This document shows positions 34,195-38,369 of a stretch of 38,369 nt of DNA, piece by piece. Origin of the DNA: a bacterium. Lineage in GTDB: Archaea > Nanoarchaeota > Nanoarchaeia > Woesearchaeales > UBA10216. The stretch spans positions 1-38,369 of the forward strand of contig JAAGZO010001096.1 of NCBI GenBank assembly GCA_024206195.1, in the 5' to 3' direction. Position numbers and translations under genes: made by a program. Each line of letters begins with the position of its first letter. The stretch's first letter is position 1. The notes below the pieces were generated by a model. It did no database searches, was not told the DNA's origin, and was given only the letters and a program-made list of their open reading frames with translations.

Positions 34195-36138
34195 ATGTTA
34201 GATATTAAGGGAAATCCGTTAGCTGATTATATCAATGAAATTTGTAAAAGCTCTGGATTTGATCCTTTGGGTGATATCTTCGATGGATGCGACTTAGTTG
34301 AAGACGGATTTTCAATTAAATACAACGAGCTTCTCGCTTTTTCGATAGTACAAAACTGGGATCCAGCCTACAACCCGAATGCCAAAGCAATCTTGAAAAG
34401 TAGAAAGAAGTTTAATGAGTTTTTAAAGAAGTTCGATTTTATGGAAGGAGCTCCCCCAAAAGATATTCTTTCTGAGTATTTGCGTTTAGCAGGTAAATTC
34501 TACAAGTATGGATTGATCATTACAAACTTCTTGGAAGCCCACCGGATCTACTCCACAATAGAGAGAATTTCCAACTCCGATTTACCGGTATGCGTATTTG
34601 GCGAGACAGGAACCGGCAAAGAACTGGTTGGTTCGATAATTCATAAACTTAACAATTCTAAAAACAAAATTACCACTTTAAATTGTGCCGGTTTGCCTGA
34701 CCATATTCTCCACAGAGAATTATTCGGATATGCCAGGGGAGCATTTCCGGGAGCAACCGAAGATCATGAAGGTTACCTGGCCAGCGCTGATGGCGGTACC
34801 CTCTTCTTAGATGAGATCGGAGACGCAGGAAAGCTGTTTCAAAAAGCGATGTTAAGGTTCTTGGATGATGGAACATATAATTGTTTAGGCGATCCTTTAA
34901 TCCGTAAGGCAAAATGCAGAATAATATGCACTACCAAATCTACCATTCAGGACTTCCAAAAGGCAACTCCAGATTTTTATCATCGAATCTCTGGTCATAC
35001 TATTTATCTTCCTCCACTAAGGCATATGCGGTCAAATATCCCGCTTTTATTGCTTCTTCATACTTTGGCCATCTCAAAAAGGTATAATTACTCTGATACC
35101 GTAGTATTTCCGGGGATCTTATTGAAATTTTGGATTGCAGGTGCGGAATGGGAAGGAAATTACCGGCAGCTCAAGAACCATGTTGAGGATTATGCAACTA
35201 AGTTTATCCACCAGGAGCGGGATGGGGGATATAAAATAGATCGTCCTTTCTATAATTTGATCCCTATAGATGGTAAATTCTTTGAAAAAGATCCCCTTTA
35301 TATCCTTAAACAATGTAAAAAGGATGATACTTCGTATAGCCGCCTGTATAATTTAGTCGACACCCAGGCCATCACGCCATATTTGGAAAAATTATCTCCC
35401 AAGGAGAATATCTGGTACAATACAATTATCGATCTGTTGCATATGATTGCAAATCCATATTTGCATTATGCCCTTCTTCGACTTAATAAACAGACAGGTG
35501 GATGTGAGTATGATTTTAATTCTTATAACAGATATACGAATTTCAGGATAATTTCCGGACATGAGGATCTTGATAAAACGAAAGACCAAATAAAGAAATC
35601 ACCAACCAAAACAAAAATCAAAGGGAAACAACCCCCTAAAAAGCCTAAATTCTCCCTGGAGACCTATAATTGTATTGAAGCAACAATCGATGAAAACAAT
35701 ATTGCCTTTAATATAATTCGGTTAACTCCTGGATTAAAATCCAAAGATAAAATAATTGAAATAAACTTCCTTAACAGCTCAACTCGTGAATTCATGTTTT
35801 TACTTTTCCTTATTTATGAAGGGGAGTGTGGTGAAGAATATTGGCTCGAGAATTTGATATCTGCTATAAAAAAGCAAGGTTCAATTTATCAGAAGTTAAA
35901 GGAAGTGTTCAAATGGTGTGATTTTCATTCGGCTGATATTGAAGAACTTGGCGATGATACCTGGTGGAATAACAGACGCAAACGGCGTGAACTTAAAAGA
36001 CAGATATCCGCCAAAGGTCACAAAGTTGGTATTAAGGAAGACTTGATTGTCAGGACAGAAAAACATGGTAGAGGGGGTAGTTACCAGCTAAATCCATTTA
36101 TAACTACAGCAAAGATTACCAAATCTCAATCCACCTAA
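34195..36138 (+). CDS. Sigma54-activator-like AAA+ protein
   Basis: The 647-aa protein has an unassigned N-terminal 115 residues and a sigma54-interaction AAA+ domain (about 117-340). Its motifs are Walker A FGETGTGKE, Walker B GGTLFLDEIGDA (200-211), and ARGAFPGATEDHEG, the position of the GAFTGA loop. WEGNYRQLKNHVE matches the usual WPGNVRELxNxxE. The loop reads GAFPGA, with Thr replaced by Pro. That threonine is needed for sigma54 contact in known activators, so sigma54 activation is doubtful. The C-terminal 300 residues are charged and basic, probably with a DNA-binding end (RRKRRELKRQISAKGHK). There is no receiver or GAF domain that I can see. It has its own consensus promoter opposite the primase operon and may control element replication or excision. 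Confidence 0.75.
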   Translation: MLDIKGNPLADYINEICKSSGFDPLGDIFDGCDLVEDGFSIKYNELLAFSIVQNWDPAYNPNAKAILKSRKKFNEFLKKFDFMEGAPPKDILSEYLRLAGKFYKYGLIITNFLEAHRIYSTIERISNSDLPVCVFGETGTGKELVGSIIHKLNNSKNKITTLNCAGLPDHILHRELFGYARGAFPGATEDHEGYLASADGGTLFLDEIGDAGKLFQKAMLRFLDDGTYNCLGDPLIRKAKCRIICTTKSTIQDFQKATPDFYHRISGHTIYLPPLRHMRSNIPLLLLLHTLAISKRYNYSDTVVFPGILLKFWIAGAEWEGNYRQLKNHVEDYATKFIHQERDGGYKIDRPFYNLIPIDGKFFEKDPLYILKQCKKDDTSYSRLYNLVDTQAITPYLEKLSPKENIWYNTIIDLLHMIANPYLHYALLRLNKQTGGCEYDFNSYNRYTNFRIISGHEDLDKTKDQIKKSPTKTKIKGKQPPKKPKFSLETYNCIEATIDENNIAFNIIRLTPGLKSKDKIIEINFLNSSTREFMFLLFLIYEGECGEEYWLENLISAIKKQGSIYQKLKEVFKWCDFHSADIEELGDDTWWNNRRKRRELKRQISAKGHKVGIKEDLIVRTEKHGRGGSYQLNPFITTAKITKSQST

Positions 36139-36200
36139 ATTCTCACTTAACATCCTCCCTTAAAATTTTATCTCAATATCTCATTCTTCTAATAATATTG

Positions 36201-36222
36201 GTGGAATCCACGTGGAATCCAC
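36201..36222. repeat. Two adjacent copies of an 11-bp near-palindrome
   Basis: GTGGAATCCAC is present twice without a gap. Each copy is symmetric except for the centre base pair. This is a typical pair of operator sites for a small dimeric regulator bound cooperatively, here upstream of the element's right-hand gene set. Confidence 0.55.
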
Positions 36223-36247
36223 CCATCGTTTTTTTTCCTCCACTATA

Positions 36248-36312
36248 ATTACCCCGATTATTGTCACCTCTTTTACGAAAGTTGTGACGCAGGTTCAAAA
36301 CGATCGGGTAAT
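36248..36312. repeat. Nested inverted repeats upstream of the 36433 gene
   Basis: The outer arms ATTACCCCGAT and ATCGGGTAAT (one base missing) enclose the inner arms TTGTCAC / TTGTGAC-type (GTCAC...GTGAC). The segment could form a cruciform or serve as a recombination or protein-binding site. There is no T run after it, so it is not a simple terminator. Confidence 0.4.
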
Positions 36313-36432
36313 TCCGGCGAAAAATCGGAGGTCATATGCAAAACTCCATGTCCTGGGAATCAGACCCAAGGACAGCGAATGTAAATGCGATATCATCCCC
36401 ACCCAACATCATCATGAAAGGATGTGTGAAAC

Positions 36433-36960
36433 ATGGCAGAGATTAATCAAACAAGTTTCAGTAATCTCGTCCCGTTGCTTAGCTATGCTGAATCGATCGG
36501 CGCTGAGCCGAAGGTACTCAGGCGACAAGCTTCCCGGCTCGGAGCCCTCATACAACGCGGCAAGGTCGATTTTATTGATATTCCTGCTTTCGATGAGGCC
36601 CAACGCGAGGAGCTTGAAAAAAGAAACAGGGTTAAAGCTGAAAAGAGAACCAGGGGCCGGAGCTCCTCAGGATCATTAGCGACCGCGGATTCCATAGGTC
36701 TGCTTATATCCTGGAAAGAACGTTACGGGAAACTCATCCCCAGGAAGAAATCCAAGATAGCAGCTCTTAAGAGTAAACTCAGCCGTGAAAGCGATCCCGG
36801 TAAAAGCCAAATCCTATCACGAAACATTCGGATTCTGGAGGGCGAACTTGGCAATATGGAGGCTAACCAAACCAATGTGGAATTCCGTTTGAAGGAACTC
36901 ATTTCCTCCGAACAGCCTGATACTACTGAGAAAAATGAAGGCGGAGAGGTCGCAAAATAA
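36433..36960 (+). CDS. Hypothetical basic coiled-coil protein of the element
   Basis: The 175-aa protein starts MAEINQTSFSNLVPLLSYAE, with a possible small HTH (AESIGAEPKVLRRQASRLGA) followed by a segment VDFIDIPAFDEAQREELEKR. A Lys/Arg-rich helical region (KKSKIAALKSKLSRESD) and an ending coiled coil follow. No family is recognised. AAAGGA lies 10 bases before the ATG. It is the first of three small genes that lead to the integrase. A DNA-binding or structural role in the element is plausible. Confidence 0.6.
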   Translation: MAEINQTSFSNLVPLLSYAESIGAEPKVLRRQASRLGALIQRGKVDFIDIPAFDEAQREELEKRNRVKAEKRTRGRSSSGSLATADSIGLLISWKERYGKLIPRKKSKIAALKSKLSRESDPGKSQILSRNIRILEGELGNMEANQTNVEFRLKELISSEQPDTTEKNEGGEVAK

Positions 36961-36975
36961 CTGTCTCTAATAATC

Positions 36976-37005
36976 TCCCGGAGTGGCCGTTGCGTTGCTC
37001 CGGGA
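36976..37005 (+). other. Intergenic hairpin TCCCGGAG/CTCCGGGA
   Basis: Perfect 8-bp stem with a 14-base loop, between two plus-strand genes and without a T run. It may set RNA stability or be a partial terminator between the 36433 and 37046 genes. Confidence 0.5.
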
Positions 37006-37045
37006 ATAACAGGAAGAAATAATAAAAGATGAAAAGGAAATTAAT

Positions 37046-37516
37046 ATGGAAAATAACGGTGATTTTCACGTCGCACTGGAGGAACACCTTCAAGCATTGC
37101 AGTTAGATGACGAACAACGTGAAGCTGCTGAAAGTATCCTTGAAGATGCAGATGCTCTAATAGGAGACAATGGCACCAGGTACATCTCCATTCATAAATA
37201 TATAAAGTACGTTCTTTTCAGATTGGATGAGATTGGCAAATCAGCAATTGATTCTCAATCTCTAAAAGACCTTGAGGATTATGAATCAATCACTCGCGGT
37301 TTTCTCAGTGAATGGGCTATCATCATCGGAGGTTTCTGCCACCAATTTGCTGAGCATAGATATGACGAATCAACTCATGAGGTCGCAAAGTCGTTGAAGG
37401 AATTGATGGATGATGTACAGACCATTTATGAGCATTTGAACAAGGCTAATGAGTTATTCATCGAATTTGGTCGTGCAAAGGACAATTCGGATTCGCCAAG
37501 GTTTGAATTGGAATAA
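37046..37516 (+). CDS. Hypothetical acidic helical protein of the element
   Basis: The 156-aa protein is acidic and mostly helical: EEHLQALQLDDEQREAAESI, YISIHKYIKYVLFRLDEIGK, and LKELMDDVQTIYEHLNKANE. An AAGGA ribosome site precedes the ATG at 37046. No family, membrane segment or enzyme motif is visible. It lies between two intergenic hairpins in the run of small genes before the excisionase-like gene, so it is probably an element maintenance or regulatory protein. An anti-defence role cannot be excluded. Confidence 0.6.
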   Translation: MENNGDFHVALEEHLQALQLDDEQREAAESILEDADALIGDNGTRYISIHKYIKYVLFRLDEIGKSAIDSQSLKDLEDYESITRGFLSEWAIIIGGFCHQFAEHRYDESTHEVAKSLKELMDDVQTIYEHLNKANELFIEFGRAKDNSDSPRFELE

Positions 37517-37540
37517 ACGGTAAACACGTCAATTAGAAAT

Positions 37541-37573
37541 CTCCTGGTCACTTTGCATCATCGTGACCGGGAG
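37541..37573 (+). other. Intergenic hairpin CTCCTGGTCAC/GTGACCGGGAG
   Basis: An 11-bp stem with one G-T pair and an 11-base loop, just after the 37046 gene. It has no T run. It resembles the preceding intergenic hairpin at 36976 in its CTCC...GGGAG arms. Confidence 0.5.
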
Positions 37574-37610
37574 AAAAGTAAACGGAAATTATGGAATAAG
37601 AAAACTATAA

Positions 37611-37632
37611 AGCGGCTTTTTTCCACAAGCCG
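37611..37632 (+). terminator. Hairpin upstream of the excisionase-like gene
   Basis: Stem GCGGCTT / AAGCCGC with a T-rich 8-base loop. On the plus strand an A-rich stretch follows, so termination on this strand is uncertain; on the minus strand the T-rich side is not well placed either. It could be an attenuator-like element between the 37046 and 37656 genes. Confidence 0.4.
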
Positions 37633-37655
37633 CAAATCATGAGAAAGAAAAAAAG

Positions 37656-37913
37656 ATGAATAGAAATAATCATATTACTGAGATTGTCCACACAGAAGGA
37701 ACTTTTAATGGTGATACATATGTGTCAGTTAAAACTGTAGCTGAATTGTATGATATTAAACCGGATACATTAAGGAAATGGTTACAGAAACGATTGCTGC
37801 CCAGCTACAATATCCGGGGCTTGGTACGAATCAAGCTAAGCGATCTGGAGCTTATGATAGTTAGAAAACCCTCAAAGAAGGAGGTGGTAAAGAATTTATT
37901 GAAAATTGTTTAG
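37656..37913 (+). CDS. Excisionase-like HTH protein next to the integrase
   Basis: The 85-aa protein has a helix-turn-helix of the HTH_17/excisionase type: YVSVKTVAELYDIKPDTLRK, then WLQKRLLPSYNIRGLVRIKL and SDLELMIVRK. It ends 9 bases before the integrase start, with AGGAGG between them. Small HTH proteins placed directly before a tyrosine integrase usually act as recombination directionality factors or repressors of the integrase. It is similar in type to the HTH protein heading the DUF499/PglZ defence cassette, but not obviously a close copy. Confidence 0.8.
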   Translation: MNRNNHITEIVHTEGTFNGDTYVSVKTVAELYDIKPDTLRKWLQKRLLPSYNIRGLVRIKLSDLELMIVRKPSKKEVVKNLLKIV

Positions 37914-37922
37914 GAGGTTTAT

Positions 37923-38369
37923 ATGGCTTCTCTGTGGAGACAAAAACGAAGCTCATATTGGTATATCAGATTCGTTGATCCCAATACCGGAAAAAGAGTG
38001 CGTAGGAGTACTGGAACTACTGATAGAAAAACAGCAGAGTTATTTCTAAAGGAAATTGAAATCAAGATTGCCAAAGGGCAATATGGTTTTGATGACCTAA
38101 ATCCTGATACTAACATGCGAGCTTTTTCTAAGGAGTATATTGAAACCTATTCCAAGGTAAATAAATCATCAAGTACCTGTCGAATAGATAGCTTATCCTT
38201 AAAACACTGGATTGGATTTGTGGGTAATATTTCTCTTAATAAAGTCACTATTAAAATGATAGAACAATACAAACGGGAAAGACTGAAAAGTATAAAACCA
38301 GTTTCGCTTAATTTTGAACTTAGATCACTAAAGGCAGCTTTCCAGGTTGCTGTTAAATGGGATTATCTC
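37923..38369 (+). CDS. Tyrosine recombinase/integrase, cut by the window end
   Basis: The frame begins at ATG 37923 with AGGAGG upstream and stays open for 149 codons to the end of the window. Residues 1-50 (SLWRQKRSSYWYIRFVDPNT, then GKRVRRSTGTTDRKTAELFL) form the N-terminal arm-binding domain. Residues about 60-149 (SKEYIETYSKVNKSSSTCRI and SLKHWIGFVGNISLNKVT) form the core-binding SAM-like domain with the typical helices. The catalytic domain with its R-H-R-Y residues lies outside the window. It should integrate and excise the element to which the primase and iterons belong. The attachment site would be expected just to its right. Confidence 0.9.
   Translation, partial: MASLWRQKRSSYWYIRFVDPNTGKRVRRSTGTTDRKTAELFLKEIEIKIAKGQYGFDDLNPDTNMRAFSKEYIETYSKVNKSSSTCRIDSLSLKHWIGFVGNISLNKVTIKMIEQYKRERLKSIKPVSLNFELRSLKAAFQVAVKWDYL

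Larger units (their letters stand above)
36139..36432. other. Regulatory intergenic region rich in symmetric repeats
   Basis: This holds no gene. A head-to-tail pair of 11-bp near-palindromes (36201-36222), a larger nested inverted repeat (36248-36312) and a hairpin TGTCCTGGG / CCCAAGGACA (36349-36374) lie in front of the gene at 36433. Confidence 0.5.

Overview
The window reads as a defence-rich genomic island in a bacterium of the FCB superphylum or a related candidate phylum. The taxonomic hint comes from the first gene, a secreted beta-helix protein ending in a Por/T9SS-type sorting domain (YQNYPNPFN start, short beta-sandwich, MTLLK end). No tRNA, rRNA or CRISPR array was seen, so the placement is an inference.

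Layout. (1) 1-2160: host-like secreted protein between two terminators. (2) 2363-6234, minus: a two-gene Gabija-type system (OLD-family ATPase/Toprim nuclease, then a UvrD-like helicase). (3) 6597-9655, plus, divergent from Gabija: a compact ubiquitin-like conjugation operon. It encodes a 70-aa Ubl with a Gly-Gly plus three-residue tail, an E2-like protein fused to a C-terminal array of Cys-rich repeats, a canonical JAMM peptidase and a short E1/ThiF-like enzyme, then two tiny coupled reading frames and a terminator. (4) 9753-10739, minus: NUDIX domain fused to a membrane domain. (5) 11052-12685, minus: Cas4/RecB-like nuclease plus a Cys-containing protein that may bind ssDNA. (6) 13154-23725, minus: a tightly overlapping six-gene cassette (HTH regulator, DUF499-type ATPase, short PglZ-like phosphatase, DUF1156-type DNA methylase, unknown 174-aa protein, SNF2 helicase), related to BREX type 3 and DUF499/DUF1156 defence cassettes. 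(7) 24659-26173: HNH endonuclease fused to a DGQHR-like domain. (8) 26505-29197, minus: TerB-like protein, membrane protein with His-rich motifs, coiled-coil membrane protein and a small protein. (9) 30075-38369: mobile-element core, with small genes, a candidate iteron origin, an AEP-type primase/SF3 helicase, a sigma54-activator-like AAA+ protein on the opposite strand, small hairpin-separated genes, an excisionase-like HTH protein and a tyrosine integrase cut by the window end.

How it fits together. The integrase, excisionase-like gene, replication gene, iterons and regulator look like the backbone of an integrative element. The defence genes to the left look like its cargo or an adjoining island. 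Several decayed coding fragments (12994-13137, 23941-24268, 29485-29774) lie between modules, as expected in a region with high gene turnover. The most unusual module is the Ubl/E2/JAMM/E1 operon, because of its Cys-repeat E2 fusion and its tiny downstream frames.
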